Shown here piece after piece: positions 9,075 to 17,877 of a DNA stretch of 64,000 bases; positions within the stretch are counted from its first letter, which is position 1, and the number at the start of each line of letters is the position of its first letter. The notes under the pieces are model-generated. The model ran no database searches. It was not told the DNA's origin and saw only the letters and a program-made list of their open reading frames with translations. The DNA is taken from the NCBI GenBank assembly GCA_016713565.1, contig JADJOX010000001.1, positions 186,001 to 250,000 of the forward strand, written 5' to 3'. This DNA is from Ignavibacteriota bacterium. Lineage in GTDB: Bacteria > Bacteroidota > Ignavibacteria > Ignavibacteriales > Melioribacteraceae. The translations under genes were made by a program, and so were the position numbers.

Positions 9075-9739
9075 CTTATTTCGCCTAAATGGATATCAAT
9101 TATGTTATCAAGAAATTCCAAACTGTTAAATAACGGATCATGACTTGCCAGCAGAATCGTAATTCCATTTGATTTTAACTTTTTAATTATTTCTATAAAA
9201 TCATTTGAAAGTTTTTCATCTAAATTTGCCGTAGGTTCATCTGTTAAAATTATTTTTGGATTGTTGATAAGAGCTCTTGCAATAGCTACTCGCTGTTGTT
9301 CTCCGTTGGAAAGTTTTTTAATCAAAATATTTTTTTTATTATTTAGTGAAAAATCCGACAATAATTTATCAACTTTACTTTCAATTTCGGATCTGCTCAG
9401 TTTACCCGGAATTAAAGGAATTATAATATTATCGTAAACACTAAGGTCAGAGATCAAGTTAAATTTTTGAAAAATAAATCCTATTTTTTCTCTTCGCAAT
9501 AAAGAAGAAAACTTATCAGGCAGTTTGGCGATTGATTTTCCATCTACAATAACTTCACCATCGGTTGGTTTTATCAATCCGCCTACAATTGATAGAATCG
9601 TACTTTTTCCACTTCCGCTTGCGCCTCTTAAAAGAATAAATTCATTTTCATTAACGTTAAAGTTGATTTTCTTTAATGCATGAATTTCGTCTTTTTCTCC
9701 TTGGTTAAAAATTTTATTTATATTGATAAATTGGATCAA
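9071..9739 (-). CDS. ABC transporter ATP-binding protein (LolD/MacB type)
   Basis: A 222-aa ABC ATPase with Walker A GASGSGKST (about residues 39-47), Q-loop FIFQKFNLI, signature LSNGEQQRVAIARAL, Walker B IILTDEPTANLD and a switch His in LASHDP. Size and sequence fit the LolD/MacB/FtsE branch, which powers FtsX-type permeases in mechanotransmission rather than classical transport. It overlaps the permease gene upstream and the eight-helix gene downstream by four bases each. The context (NosL pair, cbb3 oxidase genes) suggests export or extraction of a periplasmic assembly factor, but the substrate is unknown. Confidence 0.88.
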   Translation of the reverse strand: MIQFININKIFNQGEKDEIHALKKINFNVNENEFILLRGASGSGKSTILSIVGGLIKPTDGEVIVDGKSIAKLPDKFSSLLRREKIGFIFQKFNLISDLSVYDNIIIPLIPGKLSRSEIESKVDKLLSDFSLNNKKNILIKKLSNGEQQRVAIARALINNPKIILTDEPTANLDEKLSNDFIEIIKKLKSNGITILLASHDPLFNSLEFLDNIIDIHLGEIR

Positions 9740-10914
9740 CGCATAACCTCATCTGCATCTATAATTGAAGCCCGCCAAGAAGGGATAATTGTGGCAATTA
9801 AATAAACCGGAACGGTTAATATGAAAACTAAAAAAAGAGAATTGAAATCTATTGCCGGAAGAAGCCGAAACTCAGGTTTTAATTTACTAACCCCAATAAA
9901 TATGCTGCTTAAAATTGGCGCGTTTAGATTAAACACATAAAACAAGGCCAAACCTGTGCCTAAAAAAAACGAAAGGAACGAAATAAAAAATCCTTCAAGA
10001 AATTTTATTTGTAAAATATTTTCCGTCTGCCAGCCAACTGCTTTAAGAATTCCAATTTCCCTCTTATCTTCTTTGCTCAAACCGCTTGCTTTATCATAAA
10101 TTAAAATGAAGAACGAAACAAAAGTTGATAAAAACAGCGCTAAAAATATACCGCTTTTATAATCGAAAATATTTTGGTAAGATGATTTAATATCATTTCG
10201 ACTCACTATTCTTGAATCGGGAAACATGTTCTGCAGTTTCTGTTTCACAATTTCAATTTCATTCGGATTTGGAACTTGCACAATTATATCAGTCGCAAAA
10301 TAATCAGATGTACCAAATATTTCTCTAACGTAATTCTGCGGCATTAAAATTACATCATTGGTTTCCAAGTTTGATTCACTTACGAATGTCCCCAATATTT
10401 TTGCTTCTAATTTTCCGCCTTCTACTTTATCAAAAACAAAATAATTTTTGAAGAAATTTTTTTCTAATATTTCAATAACTCCATTTCCTGCAATTATGAA
10501 AGGTTGCGAGGCGGTGTCAATTTTTTCAGAATAAAAATCAATAACGTCGTTAAAATTATTTTTATAATTATCTATATCAAAATCAATGCCGATAAGAGTA
10601 AAATTGACATTCTCATTTTTAAAATAATAATATCCCCAAATTCTTTCCTGTACGTTTGAAACTCCCGAAATTCCGGAAATTTTATATATTCTGTCCGTTG
10701 GAATTAAAGTTTGCCTTCCGCCGCTCATTCTTTGAACAATTAATTCTGGTAAATCAGAGACAGAAAATTCTAATTCCTTTTTAATCGAATTTGAAATTGT
10801 AAAGATAGAAACGAGTAAAAATATCAGTAACGAAAAAACAAATATCACTATAATTTTTTTTATGAAATTGCGCTGCAGGGATTTTAAAGTAAATTCGATT
10901 AGTTTAATATTCAT
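9736..10914 (-). CDS. FtsX/MacB-like ABC transporter permease
   Basis: A 392-aa permease with the standard FtsX layout: helix 1 at about residues 18-42, a periplasmic domain of about 200 residues (MacB-PCD-like, with VNPNEIEIV-type strands), then three C-terminal helices. The helix after the periplasmic domain is followed by the conserved cytoplasmic loop EIGILKAVGW. The C-terminal end is also typical (IIPSWRASIIDADEVMR). It pairs with the ATPase gene, overlapping by four bases, and overlaps the small upstream gene by four bases. It probably forms a homodimeric MacB/LolCDE-like machine acting on the periplasmic side. The link to copper or oxidase assembly is inferred from position. Confidence 0.85.
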   Translation of the reverse strand: MNIKLIEFTLKSLQRNFIKKIIVIFVFSLLIFLLVSIFTISNSIKKELEFSVSDLPELIVQRMSGGRQTLIPTDRIYKISGISGVSNVQERIWGYYYFKNENVNFTLIGIDFDIDNYKNNFNDVIDFYSEKIDTASQPFIIAGNGVIEILEKNFFKNYFVFDKVEGGKLEAKILGTFVSESNLETNDVILMPQNYVREIFGTSDYFATDIIVQVPNPNEIEIVKQKLQNMFPDSRIVSRNDIKSSYQNIFDYKSGIFLALFLSTFVSFFILIYDKASGLSKEDKREIGILKAVGWQTENILQIKFLEGFFISFLSFFLGTGLALFYVFNLNAPILSSIFIGVSKLKPEFRLLPAIDFNSLFLVFILTVPVYLIATIIPSWRASIIDADEVMR

Positions 10915-11222
10915 CGTTTATTCTTTGATTCCAATTTTTTTTGCAAATGAATATTATAGACAAATGATGATGGATAATATTCCAATAAAGTTCCGTCTTC
11001 CGGAAAAATTGAAAAAATGCTTGTAATAGAACGATGCCGAATCCATATTGTTTCCGTGCACAACGCTAAATCGGGTAGTTTGGTTAAAGCCACAGATTTT
11101 CTTTTTGTATCAATTAGTCTTGAATTTCTATTGGAATAAAATCCATAATAAATAATTTCAAAAATTGTTAAAACAATTATGAAAATAAATATAAATAAAA
11201 ATCTGTATGCCGATTTATTCAT
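10911..11222 (-). CDS. Small membrane-anchored protein, unknown function, in NosL/ABC operon
   Basis: A 103-aa protein with one N-terminal transmembrane segment (residues 8-28) and a short extracytoplasmic domain. The segment at about 47-89 is dense in what look like conserved positions (KLPDLALCTE, IRHRSI, FPEDG, YYPSSFVY) and contains one Cys (Cys55) and one His (His63). I have the impression that related small proteins accompany NosL/ABC genes in other bacteria, but I cannot verify this. It overlaps the NosL gene by 8 bases and the permease by 4, so it is firmly in the operon. Function unknown. Confidence 0.7.
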   Translation of the reverse strand: MNKSAYRFLFIFIFIIVLTIFEIIYYGFYSNRNSRLIDTKRKSVALTKLPDLALCTETIWIRHRSITSIFSIFPEDGTLLEYYPSSFVYNIHLQKKLESKNKR

Positions 11223-12333
11223 CTAATTTTAAAACGATTTCTTTAGTTATATCATTAAAATTCTTAATCAAATTTCCGCCATGATCTTTAATAAATTCGT
11301 TAGCGCTTTTTTCATCTGAAAACGGTATAAGCTCATTGCCCATTGGACCAATTATTTTGCTGTTGATTACATAAGAAGCATTTTTCCCGTCAATTATTTT
11401 TTGCGAATAATAATCTGTCACTTCAATTTTTTTAAAATTCGATTTATCTTCCGTTGAATATTTGTCGGGTTCGAAATAAAACTTCATTAAATCCTTAACT
11501 CCATCAAAATAAATATTTTTATCCGGTGTTTCAATAGAAGCCGCCCATTTAGGATATTTGTAGACGAACATTCCGCAAACCGGACATTTTTCATCTTGAG
11601 GTATTTCAAAAATTTGGATTTGACTTTTGCCGTTTTTCTCTTTTGATTTTACATCCCATAAATAAAGCGCAATTGAATGAAGCTTTTGTTCGTCGATATT
11701 TCCGCAAACATTATTATTTTTAATAAAAGCTTTAAGTTCGGCTACATTTGAAAAATTTTTGACATCAACATTTTTATCGCAAAGTTCAGAAAATAACTTT
11801 TCACCTTTTGGATAAACTTTCAACTCTTTTCTCTTCATCAGCATATTTATTTCTTCTGGCAGCTGCTTTTCAACCATTTCGGAAACAGTTTTGAAATCCA
11901 TAATATTTTTGCCGTTGAATTTTTGACTGAATTCTTCCGCGTCTTTTTTTGTTGAAAATGCGATTTTACTTACATTCGACATGGTTCCCGGAACGCTACT
12001 TCCAACTATATAAAATGCGTCCTTTGCATTAATCATTTTTTCGGATTTTGAATCAACAACAAAAATATTTTTTATTTCATCCTTATGATTCGGTTTGTCT
12101 GCACATAAGCAATGCAGTGAACAGTATTGTTTAAATTCACCGTTTTTAAGTTCAACGGCATGATTTGTTTTGTAAAACATTTTTAAGTTCATACCGCAGA
12201 CCGAACACCAATCTTTTGCTTCTCCTTTTTGCAAAATTACCGCATTTTGAGATTCAGCGTTTTTTACAAAATCATTTTTCTGAGCGAAATTTAAAATTGA
12301 TATAAAAAATAATAATGATAAATATTTGAGCAT
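11215..12333 (-). CDS. Tandem NosL-domain protein (NosL - linker domain - NosL)
   Basis: A 372-aa exported protein with a signal peptide at residues 1-17. It has two NosL-like copper-binding domains. The first starts at CSVCGM (43-48), with a further CSLHC (71-75) and the typical GSSVPGTM segment. The second starts at CPVCGM (240-245), with YVINSKIIGPMG. Between them, about residues 161-222, is a small helical segment (GEKLFSELC ... NNVCG ... LHSIALYLW) that reads like a c-type cytochrome fold without its CxxCH heme site. NosL proteins bind Cu(I) for nitrous oxide reductase. No nosZ is visible here, and the neighbours are cbb3 oxidase genes. Confidence 0.85.
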   Translation of the reverse strand: MLKYLSLLFFISILNFAQKNDFVKNAESQNAVILQKGEAKDWCSVCGMNLKMFYKTNHAVELKNGEFKQYCSLHCLCADKPNHKDEIKNIFVVDSKSEKMINAKDAFYIVGSSVPGTMSNVSKIAFSTKKDAEEFSQKFNGKNIMDFKTVSEMVEKQLPEEINMLMKRKELKVYPKGEKLFSELCDKNVDVKNFSNVAELKAFIKNNNVCGNIDEQKLHSIALYLWDVKSKEKNGKSQIQIFEIPQDEKCPVCGMFVYKYPKWAASIETPDKNIYFDGVKDLMKFYFEPDKYSTEDKSNFKKIEVTDYYSQKIIDGKNASYVINSKIIGPMGNELIPFSDEKSANEFIKDHGGNLIKNFNDITKEIVLKLDE

Positions 12334-12442
12334 ATATTTCTCACTTTAATGGTTATAATATTGTAAAACTAATAAAAGTTATGATTAAAAATTTTCAACA
12401 AATTTAATTCAGCAGGAAGAAATAAAAATATTACAAAATGTA

Positions 12443-12886
12443 TTATTGAACCATTATAATATCGTCATTAAGGTAAGAAATAGAATCGGCTGTCCAATCA
12501 ACTTTTACTTTCCACATTCCGGAAAGCATATTGGCAGTGTTAATGGTTTGTAAATAATTGGAATCAGGTCGGATTGTAATAGATAAATCTTTATTTCTTT
12601 CCGAAGGTCTGTACAATAAAATATTTCCGTTAATATTTTCACTTTTAGATATTTTAGGAAATTGAAGCTGAATATTGTTTTCAATTACGGAAATTTTTAG
12701 TTTGTCAACGAGAGCGCTGGTTCTTTTAACTTTTTCCATTGTTTCATTATACTTTACTTCAGCTTCATAATAATCGTCTCTTACAAGATTTACATCTTGA
12801 TTAAATGCAATGTAAATGAACATTACGGATATTAGCATAAATACAATAATTGAAACGGTAATTCCAACGCCCCAGCTAACTTTCAT
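12443..12886 (-). CDS. FixH family protein
   Basis: A 147-aa protein with one N-terminal transmembrane helix (about 7-28), then the conserved NLVRDDYYEAEVKYN segment of FixH and an extracytoplasmic Ig-like domain (VQLQFPKI ... GMWKVKVDW). FixH is needed for cbb3 oxidase formation together with CcoG (FixG) and the CcoI (FixI) copper ATPase, probably in copper delivery. The gene starts 23 bases after ccoG on the same strand, in the usual order ccoG-ccoH. Identification is confident from the combination of motif, size and position. Confidence 0.85.
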   Translation of the reverse strand: MKVSWGVGITVSIIVFMLISVMFIYIAFNQDVNLVRDDYYEAEVKYNETMEKVKRTSALVDKLKISVIENNIQLQFPKISKSENINGNILLYRPSERNKDLSITIRPDSNYLQTINTANMLSGMWKVKVDWTADSISYLNDDIIMVQ

Positions 12887-12909
12887 TTGAAATCCTCAAT
12901 ATCATTGAA

Positions 12910-14382
12910 CTATTCTTTTGAAGAACTTTCTTTATGTTCATTCTCATGTTTTTCTTTTTCATTCATATTAAATTTTTTACCGGCAACTTTACCTAAAAAT
13001 GAAGTTTTAATTACGTCAATAACTTTTCCTTCGGCTTTTACATCAATTTCTATAGGTGTACTAAGCATTTTGATCTTATCTTTTGGAATAATTACAAAAA
13101 CTTTTCCTTCCGAAATTCCTTGAGGTTCGGTATTTAAATCACCTGCAACTAATTTAACTTCACCTTCCATATTTCGCAATTCCAAAGTGGCGGGTATAGT
13201 ATTAAAGGTTTTATTAATTATTTTAACATCGTATAAATTACTAAGTTTATCTCCGGGCTGTTCTTGGGCCATTAAACCGGCAGTTCTTACTATGGATAGT
13301 TCAAAATCGGACCTGGTGGAAAGCAGAAATCCAATCAAAGAAAACAGTATAAATAATACTACCGTATAACCAATTGCTTTAGGAGTGAAAATTTTTCTCG
13401 TTCCGGTTTCTATTTCATTTTTAGACGCATAACGGATCAATCCGGCAGGACGTTTAACTTTTAACATAACATCATTACAAGCATCAATACAAGCTGTGCA
13501 GTTTATGCATTCTAACTGAGTACCGTTCCTAATATCAATGCCGGTTGGACAAACATCAACACAAAGATGGCAATCGACACAATCTCCCAAATTTTGTTCT
13601 TCGTTTTTTTTGATTTTACCTCTTGGTTCACCTCTTTTATAGTCATAATGAATAACTATGGAATTTGGATCAAGCATTACGCCTTGCAGTCTTCCATAAG
13701 GACAAATCATAGTACAAACCTGTTCTCTGAAATATGCGCCCATAAAATAAGTTGCGCCTGTAAAGAGCATCATTGCAACAAATCTTCCGAATACATCTGA
13801 AATAGGTTTACTAACTAATTCAACTAATGAATCAATACCAATAACCCATGCTAACAAAGCATTCGCAATTAGAAAAGCCAGTAGAAAAAAAATGATCTGC
13901 TTAAATGTTTTCTTAAATATTTTTTCACCGTTCCATGGCTGATTATTCAATGCTTTTTGTTTATTTGCATCGCCTTCAATTAGATACTCGACTTTTCGAA
14001 AAACCATTTCCATAAAAATTGTCTGTGGGCAAATCCATCCGCAGAAAATCCTTCCGTAAACAACTGTAAATAAAAAGATTGAAATTATGAATCCTATAAT
14101 TGTAAGGGCAAATAGGTGAAAGTCATGCGGACCGAATGAGATGCCAAATAATATAAATTTTCTTCCTAAAATATCCAACAACATAAGCGGATGTCCGTTA
14201 ACTTTTATAAGAGGAACAAAAAATAAAACGACTAAAAGCAATATCGCAACAATGACTCTATATTTGTGAAAATTGCCAGAAGGTTTTTTTGGATAGATCC
14301 AAATTCTTTTTCCTTCTTCAGTTACGGTTGCTAAATGATCTCTAAACTCTTCTTGGTCAGGTGTTTGGGTTGAAGTATTCAT
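12910..14382 (-). CDS. ccoG: Cytochrome c oxidase accessory protein CcoG (FixG)
   Basis: A 490-aa polyferredoxin-like membrane protein. After a cytoplasmic N-terminus (RIWIYPKKPSG) come membrane helices with the CGWICPQT motif (about residues 105-112). Two 4Fe-4S clusters follow: CVDCHLCVDVCP and CINCTACIDACN (about 268-300). The C-terminal part is an Ig-like periplasmic domain. CcoG is described as a cupric reductase or copper-handling factor for cbb3 oxidase. The gene lies 53 bases after the ccoP terminator hairpin, so it may have its own promoter in that gap as well as partial read-through. fixH follows. Confidence 0.95.
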   Translation of the reverse strand: MNTSTQTPDQEEFRDHLATVTEEGKRIWIYPKKPSGNFHKYRVIVAILLLVVLFFVPLIKVNGHPLMLLDILGRKFILFGISFGPHDFHLFALTIIGFIISIFLFTVVYGRIFCGWICPQTIFMEMVFRKVEYLIEGDANKQKALNNQPWNGEKIFKKTFKQIIFFLLAFLIANALLAWVIGIDSLVELVSKPISDVFGRFVAMMLFTGATYFMGAYFREQVCTMICPYGRLQGVMLDPNSIVIHYDYKRGEPRGKIKKNEEQNLGDCVDCHLCVDVCPTGIDIRNGTQLECINCTACIDACNDVMLKVKRPAGLIRYASKNEIETGTRKIFTPKAIGYTVVLFILFSLIGFLLSTRSDFELSIVRTAGLMAQEQPGDKLSNLYDVKIINKTFNTIPATLELRNMEGEVKLVAGDLNTEPQGISEGKVFVIIPKDKIKMLSTPIEIDVKAEGKVIDVIKTSFLGKVAGKKFNMNEKEKHENEHKESSSKE

Positions 14383-14453
14383 CGGTTCACGTTTTTTTAT
14401 ACTATAAAATAATATTTTGCAAATAAAACTTAAGACATTTTTTGAAAATAAAA

Positions 14454-14486
14454 AACCCTAATAATAATATTTATACTATTAGGGTT
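14454..14486 (-). terminator. Rho-independent terminator after ccoP
   Basis: The arms AACCCTAATA (14454-14463) and TATTAGGGTT (14477-14486) are perfect 10-base complements around a 13-base loop. Read on the minus strand, the stem is followed by TTTTATTTTC. It ends the ccoI-S-NO-Q-P unit before ccoG. Confidence 0.85.
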
Positions 14487-14511
14487 AGATTGAAAATCAG
14501 ATATATTGCGC

Positions 14512-15327
14512 TCAATATGTATAAAGCGTTCCTTGCGGCTCCTTCTGGTTTGGAGGATTTGATCCTCTTAAGGATAAAATGTAGCTTGCAACTTCTTGCA
14601 TTTGATTTGGATCGAGTTGCGCCTGCCAGCTGATCATACCTTTAGCAGGAACACCATATTTTATTGTTTTAAATAGATCGTTTATTTTGTTACCATGCAG
14701 CCAATAATCGTCGGTAAAATTTGGTCCAACTAAACCTTCACCGTTTTGACCATGACAAGCAGCGCAATTTTTAATAAATGTTTGTTTGCCATTTGCCAAA
14801 GCGGCGGCATCTGTAGCAACGGTAACATTATCTTCGTTTAAGAGTTTTCCAGACTTGTTTAGTATTTCTCTTTCCATTGCCGCAACTTGAACTTCATTTG
14901 TATATTCATCTTCTTGAACATTTCCGGAACCGAGAATATGGTAATCAACCAAATAGATGGTTCCCCAAATTAATGTTCCATAGAAAATTGCCATAAACCA
15001 CGGCGGAATCTTATTGTTTAATTCTTTAATACCGTCAAAATCATGGTCTAAAAGAAGTTTTTGTTCATCTGTAATATTTGGTCTTTGGCTCAGCATATGC
15101 ATAAATTTTTTAAAGCCCGATTCCTGCACCACATCACCTTTTTCCGAATAAACTAAGATCAACCACATAATTACCGCAACTAAGAATGCCGTAACTGCTA
15201 CCATTATTTTTATAATTGATCCGAGCTCACTTTCTGTATTGGCTTCGGTTTGCGCAATAACAGGTGAGCTAATAATGAACAACAAAAACAGTACAGCCAG
15301 CGTTTTTAATTTTTTAATCAATTTCAT
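14512..15327 (-). CDS. ccoP: cbb3-type cytochrome c oxidase subunit III (CcoP), single heme
   Basis: I place the start at the ATG at 15327, giving 271 aa, because it has AAAGAG 8 bases upstream and opens directly with a signal or membrane helix (MKLIKKLKTL). The upstream ATG at 15360 has no ribosome site. There are further helices near residues 35 and 110 (PPWFMAIFYGTLIWGTIY). One c-type heme site, CAACH, follows near residue 188, with NFTDDYWLHG and a distal Met in GMISWQ. Classical CcoP has two heme domains; this has one, as in other Bacteroidetes/Ignavibacteria oxidases. It carries electrons from a donor to CcoO in the periplasm. It overlaps ccoQ by 14 bases. Confidence 0.9.
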   Translation of the reverse strand: MKLIKKLKTLAVLFLLFIISSPVIAQTEANTESELGSIIKIMVAVTAFLVAVIMWLILVYSEKGDVVQESGFKKFMHMLSQRPNITDEQKLLLDHDFDGIKELNNKIPPWFMAIFYGTLIWGTIYLVDYHILGSGNVQEDEYTNEVQVAAMEREILNKSGKLLNEDNVTVATDAAALANGKQTFIKNCAACHGQNGEGLVGPNFTDDYWLHGNKINDLFKTIKYGVPAKGMISWQAQLDPNQMQEVASYILSLRGSNPPNQKEPQGTLYTY

Positions 15328-15517
15328 TTTTGTTCTCTTTATTATTTGAAAAATTGTCATTATCTAAAGGAATGTTTTCTAATTTTGATATATAATCTTT
15401 ATCTCTAGTATAAATCCAGATTAATGCCCCAACAAAAACTGCAAAGAAAAGTATCAATGTCAAAACCGGATAAATTCCTACATTTTCAATTGAGCTCAAG
15501 TAATTAGAAAATTTCAT
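15314..15517 (-). CDS. ccoQ: CcoQ-like cbb3 oxidase small subunit
   Basis: A small protein of 67 aa from the ATG at 15517. That start has AGGTG 6 bases upstream; an in-frame GTG at 15526 would place the AGGTG over the start itself. It has one transmembrane helix (YPVLTLILFFAVFVGALIWIY) followed by an acidic, Asn-rich cytoplasmic tail. Size, single helix and position between ccoNO and ccoP match CcoQ/FixQ, which stabilises the oxidase complex. Confidence 0.85.
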   Translation of the reverse strand: MKFSNYLSSIENVGIYPVLTLILFFAVFVGALIWIYTRDKDYISKLENIPLDNDNFSNNKENKNEID

Positions 15518-15530
15518 TATTTTCACCTAT

Positions 15531-17654
15531 TTATTTTTGAGCAACTTCAGCTTTAATATCTGTACCTAAGCGCTGCAGATATGCGATTAAAGCCACTATT
15601 TCTCTATCCGGTTCAACAACAATTCCATTATCAAGCAGATCATCGGCAATTTTTTGAGCCTGCTGTGTTAATTCAGCTTTTGCTTGCGATTCAAAACCTT
15701 CGGGATATGGAACACCTAATGTTCGCATTGCAGAAATTTTTGCTTCCAGATGTGAATCATTTAATTTATTCTCCAACAACCATGGGTACCTTGGCATAAT
15801 AGAACCGGGCGACATAGATCTTGGATTTTCCATATGCAGATAATGCCACATGTTTGAATATTTTCCGCCGACTCTATGCAGATCTGGACCTGTTCTTTTT
15901 GATCCCCATAAAAATGGATGATCATAAACAAATTCACCTGCTTTAGAATAATCGCCGTATCTTTCAACTTCAGATCTAAAAGGTCTTACCAATTGAGAAT
16001 GACAACTGTTGCAAGCTTCTTTAATGTAAACATCTCTTCCTTCTAATTCTAACGGAGTATAAGGTTTAACAGATGCAATTGTTGGTATGTTTGATTTGAT
16101 TAAATATGTAGGAACAATTTCAATAATTCCGCCAACAATTATGGCTAATAACGCAAGTACTGTAAATAATACTGCTTTTGATTCAAGATATCTGTGAATC
16201 ATACCATATTTTAATTGTTCAGTCATTGCTCCGCGCGGTGCGGCTTCTGCAGCTTCGTTTGGTTCAAATGAACCTTGTTTCATTGTTTTTACTAAATTAT
16301 AAACTGCAATAAACAATCCGGTAATATATAAAGCGCCGCCAAGCGATCTAATAATATACATTGGTACAATTTGCAATACTGTTTCCAAGAAATTTGGATA
16401 TTTCAATAAACCAAGCGGAGTAAATTCTTTCCACATAAGTGATTGTGTAATACCTGCCCACCACATTGGAATAACCCAAACAACAATTCCTAAAGTACCA
16501 ATCCAAAAATGTGCGTTGGCTAATTTTTTAGAATATAATTCTGTTTTCCACATCTTTGGAACGAGCCAATATAACATTCCAAATGTCATAAAACCGTTCC
16601 AGCCTAGAGTACCAACATGAACGTGAGCAACAATCCAATCTGTAAAATGCGCTAAAGCATTTACGTTTTTAAGAGAAAGCATTGGTCCTTCAAATGTTGA
16701 CATTCCATAAGCTGTAACGCCGACAACAAAAAATTTAAGTACCGGATTATCTCTAACTCTATCCCACGCGCCTCTTAATGTTAAAAGCCCGTTTAACATT
16801 CCGCCCCAAGAAGGCATCCATAACATAATTGAAAAAACAGTTCCGAGTGATTGTGCCCAGTTTGGAACCGCCGAATACAATAAATGATGAGGTCCAGCCC
16901 AAATGTAAATGAAAATTAAAGTCCAAAAATGCAAAATGGACAATTTGTAAGAGAAAATAGGTCTATTTGCAGCTTTGGGTAAGAAATAATACATTAAACC
17001 TAAAAATGGAGTGGTTAAGAAAAATGCAACCGCGTTATGACCATACCACCATTGAACAAGCGCATCTTGAATTCCTGCATATACAGGATAACTTTTTAAG
17101 AAGGTAACAGGAAGTTCAATTGAATTTCCAATGTGTAAAACGGCAACCGTAACAAAAGTGGAAATATAAAACCAAGCAGCAACATAAATGTGTTTTTCTC
17201 TTCTTTTTATTAAAGTTCCAATCATGTTTACGCCAAAAACAACCCAAACCAAGGCAATTAAAATATCAATAGGCCATTCAAGTTCTGCGTATTCTTTAGA
17301 AGTTGTAATACCGCTGACCAAAGTAACTGCAGCAAGAACAATTATTAATTGCCATCCCCAAAAATTAATTCTCCCCAGAATATCACTAAACATTCTTGCT
17401 TTTGTAATACGTTGTAAAGAATAATAAACGCCGGTAAAAATTGCATTACCTACAAATGCAAAAATAGCAGCATTCGTGTGTAAAGGTCGCAGACGCCCGA
17501 AAGTAGTGTATGATATTCCAAAATTTAGATCAGGGACGTAAAGCAGAATTGCAATCCACAATCCCGCAAGAAGTCCAACAACTCCCCAAACAACCGTGGC
17601 TATCAAAAACATCTTAACTATCTGGTTGTCATAGTTGAATTTTTCAACATTCAT
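15531..17654 (-). CDS. ccoNO: cbb3-type cytochrome c oxidase subunits I and II fused (CcoN-CcoO)
   Basis: A 707-aa fusion. Residues 1 to about 470 are CcoN: twelve-helix heme-copper core with heme b and CuB ligands in RPLHTN, WWYGHNAVAFF, GPHHLLY and AHVHVG. After a short linker (EPNEAAEAAPRGA), residues about 485-707 are CcoO: one anchoring helix and a c-type heme site CNSCH with downstream ERYG, SKRTGPDL and the Met-containing SIMPRYPWLL. This is the catalytic oxygen-reducing, proton-pumping unit with high oxygen affinity. GGAG lies 9 bases before the ATG. Separate ccoN and ccoO are the rule in Proteobacteria; the fusion is known in Bacteroidetes relatives. Confidence 0.95.
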   Translation of the reverse strand: MNVEKFNYDNQIVKMFLIATVVWGVVGLLAGLWIAILLYVPDLNFGISYTTFGRLRPLHTNAAIFAFVGNAIFTGVYYSLQRITKARMFSDILGRINFWGWQLIIVLAAVTLVSGITTSKEYAELEWPIDILIALVWVVFGVNMIGTLIKRREKHIYVAAWFYISTFVTVAVLHIGNSIELPVTFLKSYPVYAGIQDALVQWWYGHNAVAFFLTTPFLGLMYYFLPKAANRPIFSYKLSILHFWTLIFIYIWAGPHHLLYSAVPNWAQSLGTVFSIMLWMPSWGGMLNGLLTLRGAWDRVRDNPVLKFFVVGVTAYGMSTFEGPMLSLKNVNALAHFTDWIVAHVHVGTLGWNGFMTFGMLYWLVPKMWKTELYSKKLANAHFWIGTLGIVVWVIPMWWAGITQSLMWKEFTPLGLLKYPNFLETVLQIVPMYIIRSLGGALYITGLFIAVYNLVKTMKQGSFEPNEAAEAAPRGAMTEQLKYGMIHRYLESKAVLFTVLALLAIIVGGIIEIVPTYLIKSNIPTIASVKPYTPLELEGRDVYIKEACNSCHSQLVRPFRSEVERYGDYSKAGEFVYDHPFLWGSKRTGPDLHRVGGKYSNMWHYLHMENPRSMSPGSIMPRYPWLLENKLNDSHLEAKISAMRTLGVPYPEGFESQAKAELTQQAQKIADDLLDNGIVVEPDREIVALIAYLQRLGTDIKAEVAQK

Positions 17655-17694
17655 AAAAGAGGCTCCTTATATGGTTAATTAGATAGAATCTATT

Positions 17695-17877
17695 TCAATT
17701 TATTTCATCTTTAGTCTTTTCTTGGTCATTTTTTCTTACCTCATTATCAAATAAAACTCTTACAGATGGTGTATAATTATCATCATATTGACCGGTTTTA
17801 ACCGACCAGATATATGCCGCTAAAAAAATTAAAGCAACAAAAGAACTGAAGGCTATTAAAACAAATATTACATTCAT
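17695..17877 (-). CDS. ccoS: CcoS, cbb3 oxidase maturation protein
   Basis: A 60-aa protein with one N-terminal helix followed by the CcoS signature (FLAAYIWSVKTGQYDD), where FxWxxxxGQYDD is the family hallmark. CcoS is required for insertion of cofactors into cbb3 oxidase. Its start overlaps the last base of the ccoI stop codon, so it is translationally coupled to the copper ATPase, as in many cco operons. Confidence 0.92.
   Translation of the reverse strand: MNVIFVLIAFSSFVALIFLAAYIWSVKTGQYDDNYTPSVRVLFDNEVRKNDQEKTKDEIN

Noticed and set aside
12887..13123. Plus-strand 78-aa ORF over the ccoG 3' end
   Set aside because: It is a shadow of ccoG, which has a clear full-length family match on the other strand.
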